From Bacterioplanes sanyensis (GTDB taxonomy: Bacteria; Pseudomonadota; Gammaproteobacteria; Pseudomonadales; Oceanobacteraceae), in assembly GCF_014652515.1 (NCBI RefSeq), contig NZ_BMYY01000006.1, forward strand, positions 148,294 to 212,293: DNA of 64,000 nucleotides, read 5' to 3'. The notes under the pieces are model-generated. The model was not told the DNA's origin. It worked only from the letters and a program-made list of their open reading frames with translations, and searched no databases. This document shows positions 44,810 to 54,181 of the stretch, in pieces. The position numbers and the translations under genes were made by a program. Position 1 is the stretch's first letter. Each line of letters begins with the position of its first letter.

Positions 44810-45675
44810 CAGATGCTCTCCTGCCGGTTGTCTGCATGCTGGCGCTTGCGAGCCTGCTGCCAATCGTGCTGTGGTTGATTGTGGGGGTGCGAATAAAAGG
44901 GGGCTTTTTTCAGCCATAAACGCAGGGCATTCCAATAAATGCCCCAGAAGACTTTGGCGGTCATTAACGGATAGCGCCTTAATACCTTGCTCATATTAGC
45001 GCGGCTGAAGTCATGGCGCTGGAGCATTAAAGTGGCATCAAAATCTTTGCGCTCTTGCTGGTAGGTTTCCATATGAATCAGCAACTGCTCCGCCGGATCT
45101 TGCATCACCCAGCGATAACGCATGGTTAATGGGTTAAAGGGCGATACATGAAATACTTTGTCGAACTGATATTCACGTTTGGGCTGTGGGCCATTGTTGT
45201 ACACCTTGAGGGGCGCCACCGCTTGCTCATGTTGGCAAGATTCGCTGGTAAGCGTGTAGTGATGACGCTCATCCCAGGGGGTATTGGTGATTTCTGCCAG
45301 CACACCTGCCAGGCTGCCGTCTTGACGATAACCGTAATAAAAACTGACAGGGTTAATTAAATAGCCGAAATAGCGCAAGTTGGTGAGCAAGCAAACGCGC
45401 TCTACGCTTTCACCGCTTTCCTGACGAAAAGCCGCTTGAATATGACGCTTTAAATCAGTACCACTGTTGTTGCTAGATTGCTCGGCAGCAAAATAGTCAC
45501 TGCGTTTAAAGCGCGCCAGCGCCGGTTTGTGTGCCGACCAAAGCGGATGCTGCGCCATGACGTGATCGACTTCATCCAGGTCGAGCATCACCATAAATAC
45601 ATCGTAACCGAGCTGGTGCGTGACCGGTGCAAACCGCCGATGTCGCACTTGACCCAGATACAGGGCGCTGTTCAC
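44809..45675 (-). CDS. DUF1365 family protein
   Basis: A 288-residue cytosolic protein with the DUF1365 pattern: [20 protein letters not shown], then [20 protein letters not shown] and [15 protein letters not shown]. Its gene is almost always next to an FAD-dependent amine-oxidase-like gene and cfa. The reaction is unknown. ATGA and TGATG overlaps bind it tightly between these two genes. Confidence 0.9.
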   Translation of the reverse strand: MNSALYLGQVRHRRFAPVTHQLGYDVFMVMLDLDEVDHVMAQHPLWSAHKPALARFKRSDYFAAEQSSNNSGTDLKRHIQAAFRQESGESVERVCLLTNLRYFGYLINPVSFYYGYRQDGSLAGVLAEITNTPWDERHHYTLTSESCQHEQAVAPLKVYNNGPQPKREYQFDKVFHVSPFNPLTMRYRWVMQDPAEQLLIHMETYQQERKDFDATLMLQRHDFSRANMSKVLRRYPLMTAKVFWGIYWNALRLWLKKAPFYSHPHNQPQHDWQQARKRQHADNRQESI

Positions 45676-46949
45676 AGGCTTACTCCCAGACGCTCCGTCA
45701 CACGCAATGCACTGCGCACACCGTCTTCGTGAAAGCCATTAAACCAGTAAGCACCGCAATAATGGGTGCGATTCACACCACTGATTTCATCATGGCGTTG
45801 CTGTGCTGCCATACCCTCTAAAGTAAATACCGGGTGGGCATAGCGGAATTGGCGGATAATTTTTTCTGGGTTGATATCTTCGGTTTTATTCAGCGTAACG
45901 CAAAAGTGCTCCGGCGCGTCGTCGAAGTTCTGTAACCGGTTCATATAGTAGGTTACGGCAACGGCATCGCGTTGGCCGTGGGTTTTGGTATCGATATGAT
46001 AATTCCACGCCGCCCAGGCACCTTGGCGGCGCGGTAAGATGCTGGCGTCCGTGTGCAAGACCACGTCGTTCATTTTATAAGGAATCGCCGCCAGAATTTG
46101 CTGCTCTTCCAGGCTTGGTGCACTGAGCATGGATAAAGCCTGATCGCTATGGCAAGCAAGAATCACCTGGTCGAACTGCTCGCTACCACGGGGCGATGTA
46201 ATCAGCACATGGTCCGGATGGCGCTCAATGTTATGCACAGGCTCGTTTAGCCAGAAACGTTCAGGGCCAACCTCTTGTTGAATGCGCTCAACATACGTAC
46301 GCGAACCGCCGGAAATCACCCGCCATTGTGGGCGATCATCGACACTGAGCATGCCGTGGTTATTAAAGAAGCGCACAAAAAAATACAGTGGAAACTGCAT
46401 CATCATGTCTTCGCTGGCAGACCAAACCGCAGCCCCCATCGGCACTATGTAGTAGCGGCGAAAATAATCGCCATAGTTTTTGCGCTGTAAATAACTGCCT
46501 AGGGTTTCGCTTTGCCCAAGCTCGTTGCGCTCCAGTTCGGCGCGGGTTTCGCGGTTAAAGCGTAAAATATCGCGAATCATGCCCCAGAATTTAGGGTTGA
46601 GCAGGTTGCTGCGCTTAGCAAACAGCGAGTTCAGATCATGGCCGTTGTATTCCATGTCGGTTTGCTCGCACTTCACACTGAAGCTCATATCAGAGGCTTC
46701 ACTGGCGACACCTAAGCGATCCATTAATTGAATGAAATTTGGGTAGGTCCAGTCGTTGAATACGATAAAGCCGGTATTGACTGGGTAGCTCTGCTGCCCC
46801 AGCGTGACATCTGTGGTTTGGGTATGGCCACCGAGGTAGTCATTGGCTTCATACACCACGACGTCGTACTGGTCCTTGAGTAAATAAGCACAGGTCAGGC
46901 CGGCGATGCCGGAGCCGACAATGGCAAGGCGTTGGCGTTGCTGGGTCAT
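45672..46949 (-). CDS. FAD-dependent oxidoreductase, amine-oxidase fold
   Basis: A 425-residue flavoprotein with an N-terminal dinucleotide fold ([17 protein letters not shown], then [11 protein letters not shown]) and a second FAD contact near the C terminus ([20 protein letters not shown]). The family sits with DUF1365 and Cfa-like proteins and probably oxidises a lipid or acyl intermediate rather than an amine. Overlaps with the SDR upstream (ATGA) and DUF1365 downstream (ATGA) show translational coupling. Confidence 0.92.
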   Translation of the reverse strand: MTQQRQRLAIVGSGIAGLTCAYLLKDQYDVVVYEANDYLGGHTQTTDVTLGQQSYPVNTGFIVFNDWTYPNFIQLMDRLGVASEASDMSFSVKCEQTDMEYNGHDLNSLFAKRSNLLNPKFWGMIRDILRFNRETRAELERNELGQSETLGSYLQRKNYGDYFRRYYIVPMGAAVWSASEDMMMQFPLYFFVRFFNNHGMLSVDDRPQWRVISGGSRTYVERIQQEVGPERFWLNEPVHNIERHPDHVLITSPRGSEQFDQVILACHSDQALSMLSAPSLEEQQILAAIPYKMNDVVLHTDASILPRRQGAWAAWNYHIDTKTHGQRDAVAVTYYMNRLQNFDDAPEHFCVTLNKTEDINPEKIIRQFRYAHPVFTLEGMAAQQRHDEISGVNRTHYCGAYWFNGFHEDGVRSALRVTERLGVSL

Positions 46950-47722
46950 GATTGAGAACCTTGTGATTGGCGGGACATCCGAGTGGTGAGCTTAAGCCGC
47001 AGGGCCGGCGGTAAACATCCCAGTAGTTTCAATAAAACGGTAAAGCGCTTAGGAAAATGAATGGCAAAGCGACGCTGTTCTAAGCCTTGAATAATGCGCA
47101 GCGCGGCTTCTTCAGCGCTGATCATCATGGGCATATCAAAATCGTTTTGATCCGTTAACGGCGTTTTAACAAAGCCTGGCAATATCACAGAAACATCCAT
47201 GCCAAGGGGGGCTAAATCGGCACGCATGCTCTCCATAAAATAATTAACGGCCGCTTTACTGGCACCATAGGCTTGGGCTCTGGGCATGGCGAGCCAGGTA
47301 GAGCTGCTGCTAACGGCCACTAAATAACCGCGCTGGCTTTGCCGCAACAGCGGCAAGGCTGCTTCGACACTTCGGGTAAGGCCAAAAAAGTTGGTGTTCA
47401 TTACCCGCTCAATTAACTGCGCATCAAACTCGCTGACATCGACATATTCACACGTGCCGGCGTTGGCAATTAACGTATCCAAACCGCCGTGCTGCTCGAT
47501 CACCGAGCGCGCATGGGCCAGTGAGTCCGAGTCGGTCACGTCGGCACTGATGGCGGTCACGTTACCGAAAGGCTCAGCCAAGTGGGCCAACTTATCAGCA
47601 TTGCGGGCGCTGATAAATAAATGCTGGCAGCGTGGTTGCAAGGCGCGCGCTAAGGCCTCGCCAATGCCACTGGAGGCGCCGGTAAGCCAAATACGTTGTT
47701 GCATTAAAGGCAAATTGCTCAT
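46946..47722 (-). CDS. Short-chain dehydrogenase/reductase
   Basis: A 258-residue classical SDR with cofactor loop TGASSGIGEALARAL, NAG motif (LIANAGTCEYVDVSEF) and catalytic Ser, Tyr and Lys in VAVSSSSTWLAMPRAQAYGA, then SKAAV (YxxxK is AYGASK). The C-terminal tail is basic and hydrophobic (KRFTVLLKLLGCLPPALRLK), which may tether it to the membrane. Its place in the lipid operon suggests a fatty or long-chain carbonyl substrate. Confidence 0.92.
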   Translation of the reverse strand: MSNLPLMQQRIWLTGASSGIGEALARALQPRCQHLFISARNADKLAHLAEPFGNVTAISADVTDSDSLAHARSVIEQHGGLDTLIANAGTCEYVDVSEFDAQLIERVMNTNFFGLTRSVEAALPLLRQSQRGYLVAVSSSSTWLAMPRAQAYGASKAAVNYFMESMRADLAPLGMDVSVILPGFVKTPLTDQNDFDMPMMISAEEAALRIIQGLEQRRFAIHFPKRFTVLLKLLGCLPPALRLKLTTRMSRQSQGSQS

Positions 47723-48165
47723 GCTGCCATCCTCCGTTTTAACCAGCGGATCATGCGCCCGAACAGAGGTAAGTGCTGGTAAAGCATTTGTCCGGCGTCG
47801 AAATAGTCACGGTGATAAATAATGGCGTCGTCCTTGATGCGCAGCTCGCTCAAACCATCCACCAGCACCGGGCGACCACGATTAATGCGCGGGTGTATGT
47901 ACTGCATTTGCCAGCTCATCACCAAGCTGTCACCACTGTGCCACTGCTGTAAAAACTGGAAGTCGATGGCGCTGACGTTTTCATACAGACCGACGAAATA
48001 ATCGGTCAGGTCGCTGATGCCGCAGATATGATGAAACGGATCAATAAACTCGATATCCGGGTGATAGCAACGCAGCAGTGCTTCGCGATTCACGTTGTCG
48101 CGATCCATGCTTTTATACAGCGCCTGAAAACGCTCAGGCACGGACAATAGCTGCGGAGGCGTCAT
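47719..48165 (-). CDS. NTF2-like / SnoaL-fold protein
   Basis: A 148-residue single-domain cone-shaped alpha/beta protein: FQALYKSMDRDNVNREALLR, then CYHPDIEFIDPFHHICGISD and MYIHPRINRG-like strands (the latter reads MQYIHPRINRGRPVLVDG). The fold binds small hydrophobic ligands. The start at 48165 lies in an ATGA overlap with the desaturase gene, which decides against the longer frame to 48282. Confidence 0.85.
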   Translation of the reverse strand: MTPPQLLSVPERFQALYKSMDRDNVNREALLRCYHPDIEFIDPFHHICGISDLTDYFVGLYENVSAIDFQFLQQWHSGDSLVMSWQMQYIHPRINRGRPVLVDGLSELRIKDDAIIYHRDYFDAGQMLYQHLPLFGRMIRWLKRRMAA

Positions 48166-49145
48166 AAGGCACCGTCCTCTGTTTTGTTTGGAGGAACAAC
48201 AGAGGTTGTTGGCGCTTGGCCACGGCCTTCGGCCAAAACTTTGGCGGGCACTGGGTTGAGATCGTAAACAATGCCCAGCCAACTCATGACTTTAAGCACA
48301 TAGTAAGTAATATCGACCTCCCACCAGTAAAAACCTTGGCGTGCAGACACGGCCCAACGGTGGTGGTTGTTATGCCAGCCTTCGCCCAGCGTTAATAGCG
48401 CCAAAAAACCATTATTGCGGCTTTGGTCTTTGGTGTTAAAACGCCGCTTTCCCCAAATATGGCCGAGGGAGTTAATGGTTACCGTAGAATGGAACAGCAA
48501 CACGGTGGAGATAAAAAATCCCCACACCACCAACTGCAAACCCGAGGTATTTAACCCAGGTGCCCAAGCGGCCAATATTTCGCCAGTGATAAACAGCAAG
48601 ACCACCAACAAAAATGGCGCAAAGCTGTCGTAGCGATCTAGCCAGACTAACTCTGGGTAGCGAGCAAAATCTTTAATGCGATGCCATTGCGTTTTAAAGC
48701 TGGCATCGCAGGTAAACCAGCCAACATGACTCCACCAAAAACCGCGTTGCACCGGCGAGTGCAGATCGTCTTCAGTATCTGAGTGATGATGATGGGCACG
48801 GTGGTGAGCCGCCCACCACAACGGCCCACGCTGGGCCGACATATTGCCTAATAGAGCAAAGACAAACTGCCAACCACGACTGGTTTTATAAGCCCGGTGG
48901 GAAAAATAACGATGATAAAACGCGGTAATGGCAAATAAACGCAGCCAATACAGCGCTAAGCACACGACGATGGCAGTGGTGCTAACGGGCAGTAAAAAAG
49001 CCACCAAGCAGGCCAAATGCAGGAACATAAAGGGCACGACTCGCACCCAATTAAAGCGAGTGCTGGTCATGGCTTCGTCGCTGCCGGCGTGGGAGTCGAC
49101 CCAGCGTAAAATATTGCGCCACGGACTGAAACTTGCGTTGCTCAT
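48162..49145 (-). CDS. Acyl-CoA / fatty-acid desaturase
   Basis: A 327-residue membrane di-iron enzyme that inserts a double bond, probably at delta-9. All three histidine boxes are present: HRYFSH, HHRAHHHH and HNNHH (GEGWHNNHHRW). Hydrophobic pairs flank them (VVPFMFLHLACLVAFLLPVS; FAPFLLVVLLFITGEILAAW). The start at 49145 has GAGAG upstream and lies eight bases after the photolyase stop. It supplies unsaturated acyl chains that the downstream Cfa-type enzyme could modify. Confidence 0.93.
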   Translation of the reverse strand: MSNASFSPWRNILRWVDSHAGSDEAMTSTRFNWVRVVPFMFLHLACLVAFLLPVSTTAIVVCLALYWLRLFAITAFYHRYFSHRAYKTSRGWQFVFALLGNMSAQRGPLWWAAHHRAHHHHSDTEDDLHSPVQRGFWWSHVGWFTCDASFKTQWHRIKDFARYPELVWLDRYDSFAPFLLVVLLFITGEILAAWAPGLNTSGLQLVVWGFFISTVLLFHSTVTINSLGHIWGKRRFNTKDQSRNNGFLALLTLGEGWHNNHHRWAVSARQGFYWWEVDITYYVLKVMSWLGIVYDLNPVPAKVLAEGRGQAPTTSVVPPNKTEDGAL

Positions 49146-49153
49146 GCGATCTC

Positions 49154-50644
49154 TCACTCAATCAATGAGGGTTGCACCGCAGAGTCGGTCGCGGTGGTGT
49201 TTTGTTTAACATCAGTGTCTTGTTTAAAGGCATCCAGAGCGCGTTGGCGGGCAAACTTATGCTCGACAATGGGCTGTGGATAACGTCTTTGCTGGCGCTG
49301 CAGCGCATTGGGCTGATGGCGGTCACGCGCTGGCAGTGGCGTTAGCTCGGGCACATAGCGGCAAATAAACTGGCCATCTGGGTCAAAGCGCTGCGACTGG
49401 GTGGTGGGGTTAAAAATGCGAAAATAGGGTGCACCATCGGCTCCGGTCGATGCGCTCCATTGCCAACCGCCATTGTTTGAGGCTAAGTCGGCATCCACCA
49501 AATGGTGATTAAAAAAGGCTTCGCCACGGCGCCAGTCAATTAATAAATGCTTGCTTAAAAACATCGCGCTGATCATGCGTAGGCGATTGTGCATCCAACC
49601 GGTGGCCACCAGCTGGCGTTGTGCAGCATCAACAATGGGGTAGCCAGTGTTGCCTTCACACCAGGCTTGAAAATCACGCTCGGCTGCATCGCCCTGGCGC
49701 CAGGCCACGTGATCAAATTCGGCTTTAAAGTTTTGGTGCTTGCACAGGTGGGGAAAGGCCACCAATAAATGCCGGTAGAATTCGCGCCAAATTAACTCGT
49801 TAATCCAGCCTGCTAGGCCTGGCTCGCCGCCACTGAGCTGGCACGCATTTTTTTGCCAAGCGCTATAAAGGCATTGGCGTGGTGATAGCAGTCCTAAAGC
49901 GAGGGCATAAGACAAAGCACTGGTGCCAGGCTTGGCCGGAAAATCGCGCTCATCGGCGTAATAAAGTACCTGTTGATCGAGAAAATCCTCCAGTCGCTGA
50001 TGCACACTGGCTTCATCACAGGGCCAGAGCTCATCGTCACTGGCCTCGGGCAATGCTTGCCAGCTACTTAGCGCTTGCTGTTGCTCTGCTGTGAGCGGGG
50101 CCTGTGCCTCGGGGGCTGGCAAAGGTGGTTGTTTGTGGCTTTCAAATGCTTGCCACCAGGCGCGTTTAAAAGGCGAATACACTTTAAACGGTTGCTGCTG
50201 GCGAGTGAGTACTTCACCGGGCGGCACAATGCATTGATCGTGAAACTTATTCACGGCTATGCCTTGTTGCTGACACCAGCGTTGCAGCTCAATGTCGCGT
50301 TTGCGCTCGTTGACTTCGTATTCAATATTAAAATTCAGTGCCGCTACCGACAGGTCGTGCTGTCCCAGCTGGCTGATAAGCTGCTGTAAATCTGTGAGGC
50401 TGTGCGCAAAATCCGTGCTGTTCAGTACCAGCAGGGGAATATTTAACGTCGCTAATTGCTGTTGCAGCGCGTGCAGGCTATTGATCAGCAACTGCCATTT
50501 GCGTGGTCCCAAACCATGTTGTTGCCATTGCTCGGGTGTCAGACAGGTAACGGCCACCACCGGCTGTTGCTGCTGACAGGCATGGTACAAGGCAGGGTTG
50601 TCATGAATTCGCATGTCCATGCGAAACCACACCAGCTGCGTCAC
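49154..50644 (-). CDS. phrB: Deoxyribodipyrimidine photolyase
   Basis: A light-driven repair enzyme for cyclobutane pyrimidine dimers. The 496-residue protein has the N-terminal antenna domain (LVWFRMDMRIHDNPALYHAC). Its C-terminal FAD domain includes ELIWREFYRHLLVAFPHLCK, GNTGYPIVDAAQRQLVATGW, MHNRLRMISAMFLSKHLLID and the tryptophan-rich ASNNGGWQWSASTGADGAPY. It starts at GTG, coupled to the merR stop as GTGA, with GGAGG eight bases upstream. Linkage to a LitR-type regulator suggests light induction. Confidence 0.96.
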   Translation of the reverse strand: MTQLVWFRMDMRIHDNPALYHACQQQQPVVAVTCLTPEQWQQHGLGPRKWQLLINSLHALQQQLATLNIPLLVLNSTDFAHSLTDLQQLISQLGQHDLSVAALNFNIEYEVNERKRDIELQRWCQQQGIAVNKFHDQCIVPPGEVLTRQQQPFKVYSPFKRAWWQAFESHKQPPLPAPEAQAPLTAEQQQALSSWQALPEASDDELWPCDEASVHQRLEDFLDQQVLYYADERDFPAKPGTSALSYALALGLLSPRQCLYSAWQKNACQLSGGEPGLAGWINELIWREFYRHLLVAFPHLCKHQNFKAEFDHVAWRQGDAAERDFQAWCEGNTGYPIVDAAQRQLVATGWMHNRLRMISAMFLSKHLLIDWRRGEAFFNHHLVDADLASNNGGWQWSASTGADGAPYFRIFNPTTQSQRFDPDGQFICRYVPELTPLPARDRHQPNALQRQQRRYPQPIVEHKFARQRALDAFKQDTDVKQNTTATDSAVQPSLIE

Positions 50645-51495
50645 GATAAACCTCCAAGGGTTGTTATAAAGCGTTGAACTTGCTTGCCCAGTGACTCGGG
50701 CAAGCGATGAATATGATCGTCATCTTGAATGACATAAGGCACGGCACCGGATAAAAAAATTCCCGCCGACAAAGCCGACAATGTGCTGGCCCACTGTTTG
50801 CCCTCACTGATGTTGCAAGGGTGAAAATGCAGCCACAGGCGTTCACTGGCAAGGCTGGTCAGTGCCAGACCAATGTCAGACGGGCTGAGTTTTGGCCCAA
50901 AATAATGCACATGAAACGCCGCCGCGCCGAGGGCATAGGCACAGGCTAATAACTCCAACTCAGCGTCTTCATGGTTGGTGGCCAACAGCAACGCTGGGCC
51001 ATCGTTATTTTTTTGTTGATGCTGCACCAAGGCATACAGTTTGCGCCGCAATAAATGTTCAAATGAGCGCGCTAATAAGGGCTGCTCATGTTGGCTACGC
51101 ACATGCTGCAACACAGGTAGCAAACAGCGTTCGTAATACACCGCCATCGGGTAGCAAGCGAGGCCATCCGTCCACAGTTGATCTAAACGCTCACTGTCGA
51201 GGTTAGTCGCTGCGCTGATCATCTGCTGCTGCAATTGCTGCCAGTTGTCGCTGTGATCTTGCTGGGGCGGCGGCGTGTCTTTAATCAGCAGCTTTACTTG
51301 GCGAATCGGGTAGCCCTGCTCCAGCCAATAAAGAATGTTTTTGACTCGACCAATGTGCTCATCGTTGTACATGCGATGGCCCTTGGCGGTGCGCTGCGGT
51401 TTGATGATGCCGTAGCGCCGCTCCCAAGCGCGCAATGTGACCGGGTTTACGCCGGTTAAGCGGGCAAACTCACGAATCGGGTAAGCTTCGCTCAT
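50641..51495 (-). CDS. MerR-family regulator, LitR/CarH type
   Basis: A 284-residue regulator, probably the light-responsive repressor of this operon. The N-terminal MerR winged helix is YPIREFARLTGVNPVTLRAW, then ERRYGIIKPQRTAKGHRMYN. A helical cap-like domain follows (residues 85-175) with SFEHLLRRKLY, matching the EH of the CarH cap motif. The C-terminal Rossmann-like domain reads LLLATNHEDAELELLACAYA. The cobalamin-ligating His of the usual E-x-H-E-x-G pattern appears to be replaced (EDAELE). It may therefore not bind B12 in the standard way and could depend on a LOV-type partner, as proposed for short Pseudomonas LitR proteins. Confidence 0.85.
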   Translation of the reverse strand: MSEAYPIREFARLTGVNPVTLRAWERRYGIIKPQRTAKGHRMYNDEHIGRVKNILYWLEQGYPIRQVKLLIKDTPPPQQDHSDNWQQLQQQMISAATNLDSERLDQLWTDGLACYPMAVYYERCLLPVLQHVRSQHEQPLLARSFEHLLRRKLYALVQHQQKNNDGPALLLATNHEDAELELLACAYALGAAAFHVHYFGPKLSPSDIGLALTSLASERLWLHFHPCNISEGKQWASTLSALSAGIFLSGAVPYVIQDDDHIHRLPESLGKQVQRFITTLGGLS

Positions 51496-52484
51496 AGCCG
51501 ATTCCTTAACCCCAACTCATACGGATGTGGATTGAGGTAAACCTGAGCTCGGGCGTAAGCGTTGGCCTCTTCATGGTGGTTTAAATGATGCTTGAGCAAA
51601 GTGAGCGGCACGACTAAGGGCACAATGCCGAGGCGATAGTCCTCGATAATGGCGGTGAGCTCGCGCTTATCTTCATCACTGAGCAAATGCTTCAAATAGC
51701 CCTGCAAATGCATCAATGTGTTGGTGTGCATTTTTCGACTGGCAGGTTTTGCTAGGGCGGCCATTAGCTGGCTGAAGTATTCATCGGCAATGTCGTTAAT
51801 GGGCGCGGCTTTTAGATCGGCCAATAAACGGCCCATGCTCTTGTAGTGCACCGCACTGTGCGCCATCACTAAATATTTGTAGCGCGAGTGAAAGTCGATC
51901 AAGTCATGCGCGCCAATGGGCTGGGCACGCAGTTGCTGCCACTCGTGGTAGGTAAACACCCGCACCATAAAGTTTTCCAGCAAGCCGGCATCGTTTAGGC
52001 GGCCGGCCTCTTCTACTGGCAGTAACGGATTTTGCTCACAGAAATGCTTGGCATAAATGCCACGGGTGGTGCCTTCGGGGTGGCCATTGGCAAGGTAGCG
52101 CTTAACGCCAAACAGCCCACAGCTGGGCGATTTTTGCATAAAAATATAGCCACACAACTGCTGTTTTTGACCTTGCTCACGGCCGTATTCAGCCAAGGCA
52201 TCGGTAACGTCTAATTCTGGGTTATCGGTGCCAATGGCGCGCACGTTGGTGTCATCCGGTGTGGTGGTGGCCAAACGAATTGGTTCGCGCGGTGTGCCCA
52301 TGCCAATGGCGACTTCAGGGCACAGTGGCCGAAAGTCGAAATAACGGCTCAATACGTCGGTGCAAAAGCGCGAACGCTTGTGCGAACCGTTAAAGCGAAC
52401 CGATTGACCCATCAAGCAAGCACTGATGCCCACTGGGATGCGTTGGCTGGGCAAACGACTGTTTGTCTGAGCGGACTGTGCCAT
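51492..52484 (-). CDS. YbgA-like protein, DUF523 plus DUF1722
   Basis: A 330-residue two-domain protein. The N-terminal DUF523 half reads VGISACLMGQSVRFNGSHKR, then FCPEVAIGMGTPREPIRL-like (FRPLCPEVAIGMGTPREPIR here) and KSPSCGLFGVKRY. Its conserved cysteines suggest a metal or Fe-S site. The C-terminal DUF1722 half (about residues 190-315) is helical, with the YSSRYKYLVMAHS-type segment seen as HSRYKYLVMAHSAVHYKSMG. E. coli and Pseudomonas carry it directly before phr. It is the first gene of the eleven-gene operon and follows a region with LitR-like repeats. Confidence 0.93.
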   Translation of the reverse strand: MAQSAQTNSRLPSQRIPVGISACLMGQSVRFNGSHKRSRFCTDVLSRYFDFRPLCPEVAIGMGTPREPIRLATTTPDDTNVRAIGTDNPELDVTDALAEYGREQGQKQQLCGYIFMQKSPSCGLFGVKRYLANGHPEGTTRGIYAKHFCEQNPLLPVEEAGRLNDAGLLENFMVRVFTYHEWQQLRAQPIGAHDLIDFHSRYKYLVMAHSAVHYKSMGRLLADLKAAPINDIADEYFSQLMAALAKPASRKMHTNTLMHLQGYLKHLLSDEDKRELTAIIEDYRLGIVPLVVPLTLLKHHLNHHEEANAYARAQVYLNPHPYELGLRNRL

Positions 52485-52485
52485 A

Positions 52486-52586
52486 GCTGTATAACCTGTG
52501 ATTCAGACTTGTATAGGATTAGTCTGGCTCAAAGAAGTTCGACACGTCAATATAATTTGTACAGATGAATCGTATTTTGTATAAGG
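52486..52586. promoter_or_regulatory. Candidate LitR/CarH-type operator region before the photolyase operon
   Basis: TGTATAA (52488) and TGTATAG (52510) lie 22 bp, two 11-bp steps, apart. TGTACAG (52558) and TGTATAA (about 52578) follow further upstream of the ybgA-like gene. CarH-type regulators bind 11-bp direct repeats containing TnTACA or TnTATA cores. The match is by eye. Confidence 0.55.
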
Positions 52587-52645
52587 AAAGGTAAAGCCTC
52601 TGTCTAAGGTGTATAAGTCAGCAGGCTGTCGAGTATGGGCTAACT

Positions 52646-52665
52646 GCGGGCAGAGCGTTGCCCGC
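52646..52665 (-). terminator. Weak hairpin after the CbiX-like gene
   Basis: GCGGGCA and TGCCCGC form a 7-bp stem with a six-base loop 27 bases beyond the minus-strand stop. There is no T tail. Confidence 0.4.
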
Positions 52666-52691
52666 GGCAAGAAACATAGGGGTTGAAAGCT

Positions 52692-53072
52692 TTAGGCGTT
52701 CTGGCCTTGCACGTGACGCGTCACCACTTGGCTGATGGCATCGCTGACTTCGGGCTCAAGACCCACTGGCGGGTGTAGCTCGATGCTCACCTCTGGGTAT
52801 TGGCTCATTAGGTCTGCAATCATGGCTGGCACGTCGCGGCGCAGGTGACGGCCGGCGGCAAAAAACAGCGGCAGCACGTCAATGTCGGTGGCGCCAGCGG
52901 CGGCGAGTTCTGCAACCTGGCTGGCCAGATCGGGTTGCGCCAGCTCCATGTAGGCCAGACGTACTTCTGTATCGGTGGGCAGTTGCTGGCAAATGCGCTG
53001 ACGCAGTTGCTCGAACGGTGCCAGCCAGTTGGGGTCGCTGCTGCCGTGGGCTAATAAAATTGATGCTCGCAT
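52692..53072 (-). CDS. CbiX/SirB-type sirohydrochlorin chelatase-like protein
   Basis: A 126-residue single-domain chelatase-fold protein beginning MRASILLAHGSSDPNW, with the catalytic-type His in LAHGSSD. LPLFFAAGRHLRRDVP carries the second conserved His region. The family inserts cobalt or iron into sirohydrochlorin. Being short, it would work as a homodimer. It follows the FAD oxidoreductase gene by three bases and is co-transcribed with it. Confidence 0.9.
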   Translation of the reverse strand: MRASILLAHGSSDPNWLAPFEQLRQRICQQLPTDTEVRLAYMELAQPDLASQVAELAAAGATDIDVLPLFFAAGRHLRRDVPAMIADLMSQYPEVSIELHPPVGLEPEVSDAISQVVTRHVQGQNA

Positions 53073-53075
53073 GCC

Positions 53076-54056
53076 TTACTCCAAAAAGGTGTTGATGTCG
53101 TTACCGGCCTGACGACCACTGAGCCAGGCGCCTTCAATCGCGCCACTGTGGCACCAGTCGCCGCACACACTGAGGCGCCTTTGGGGATCGCTCAAGGCAC
53201 CGCGCTGCAGCGGCTCGGCGGCAATGGCATACAGCCAGCGATGCAACCACTGTTCTGTGGCGCGCGGTATCTGCAACTGCAATGCCTGTGCGAAGGCCGT
53301 TGTTAACTCCTGCTGCACCAGCTCGCGCGGGTGCTCCAGCCGCTGTTGGCTCCAGTGATGATTGGCCTGAATGACCCAGGTCTCGTGTGCGTCGCGCTGC
53401 GGTTTGCTGTTATTGCGCGCCAGCCAACCGATGGCGCCGTGCTTAACAAAGGCGGCATCGATGGCGGTGTCTAACGGTTGCTCGAATGCCAGTAATAAGG
53501 TCCAGCACGGCAGCATCTCAACCTGACACTGCTGTTGCAGTTGCGGGCTGTCACCTAGGAGGGGCTGGGCCTGGGCCGGCGGCAAGTTAACAATCAGGGC
53601 ATCAAACGGGCCGTGACACTGCTGCTCATCATCGTGCAAATACCACTGCTGCTGATCATGCTGGCAGCGCACGATGCGAGTGGAAGTGGCGAACTCATCG
53701 GCGCAGGCTACCAGTTGGCGGCTGAGCGCCGTCATACGGTTCACGCTGACAAAGCGCTCCACCTCATCGGGCGATGGCCGTGCGCCGGCACTGTCGATCA
53801 CCCAAGGCGCCACCGGCCACGGCTCGATCCAGCCTTGTTGCTGCCACTGCTGCAGTTGTTGAGCAAAGGCATCGGTGTGGCTGCGCATAAACTGGGCGCC
53901 CATGTCCCAACTGGCGTTGCCTACTTTTTTACTGGCCAGACGGCCACCTGAACCGCGGCTTTTATCAAACACAGTGACGTGATGTCCTTGCTGCTTTAAC
54001 GCTTGCAGGGCGGTCAGGCCGGCCATGCCGGCGCCGACGATGGCGATGCTTGCCAT
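53076..54056 (-). CDS. Renalase-like FAD/NAD(P)-dependent oxidoreductase
   Basis: A 326-residue flavoprotein with the N-terminal fold SIAIVGAGMAGLTALQALKQ, then FDKSRGSGGRLASKKVG, the GGR motif of renalase and related amine-oxidase-like proteins. A late LSVCGDWCHSGAIEGAWLSG closes the FAD site. Bacterial renalases oxidise off-isomer dihydronicotinamides, but the pocket residues cannot be judged here. It is divergent from the acyl-CoA dehydrogenase gene and shares its operator-rich promoter. Confidence 0.9.
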   Translation of the reverse strand: MASIAIVGAGMAGLTALQALKQQGHHVTVFDKSRGSGGRLASKKVGNASWDMGAQFMRSHTDAFAQQLQQWQQQGWIEPWPVAPWVIDSAGARPSPDEVERFVSVNRMTALSRQLVACADEFATSTRIVRCQHDQQQWYLHDDEQQCHGPFDALIVNLPPAQAQPLLGDSPQLQQQCQVEMLPCWTLLLAFEQPLDTAIDAAFVKHGAIGWLARNNSKPQRDAHETWVIQANHHWSQQRLEHPRELVQQELTTAFAQALQLQIPRATEQWLHRWLYAIAAEPLQRGALSDPQRRLSVCGDWCHSGAIEGAWLSGRQAGNDINTFLE

Positions 54057-54131
54057 GAAAATCTCCGGATTTGGCGGTTGTAGCAGTGTTTAAGGGTGCA
54101 ATGTACCAAAAAACAGTGACGCTTCCTGTAC

Positions 54132-54159
54132 AAAAATTCAAATGATCGTTTGAATTTTT
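54132..54159. promoter_or_regulatory. PsrA-type palindromic operator
   Basis: AAAAATTCAAA, a TGATCG centre and TTTGAATTTTT form a 28-bp palindrome broken by a single mismatched pair. It resembles the CAAAC-N4-GTTTG site of the TetR-family fatty-acid regulator PsrA and lies in the divergent promoter region before the acyl-CoA dehydrogenase gene. Confidence 0.6.
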
Positions 54160-54181
54160 ATTGTACCCTTCGCTGGTCTTA

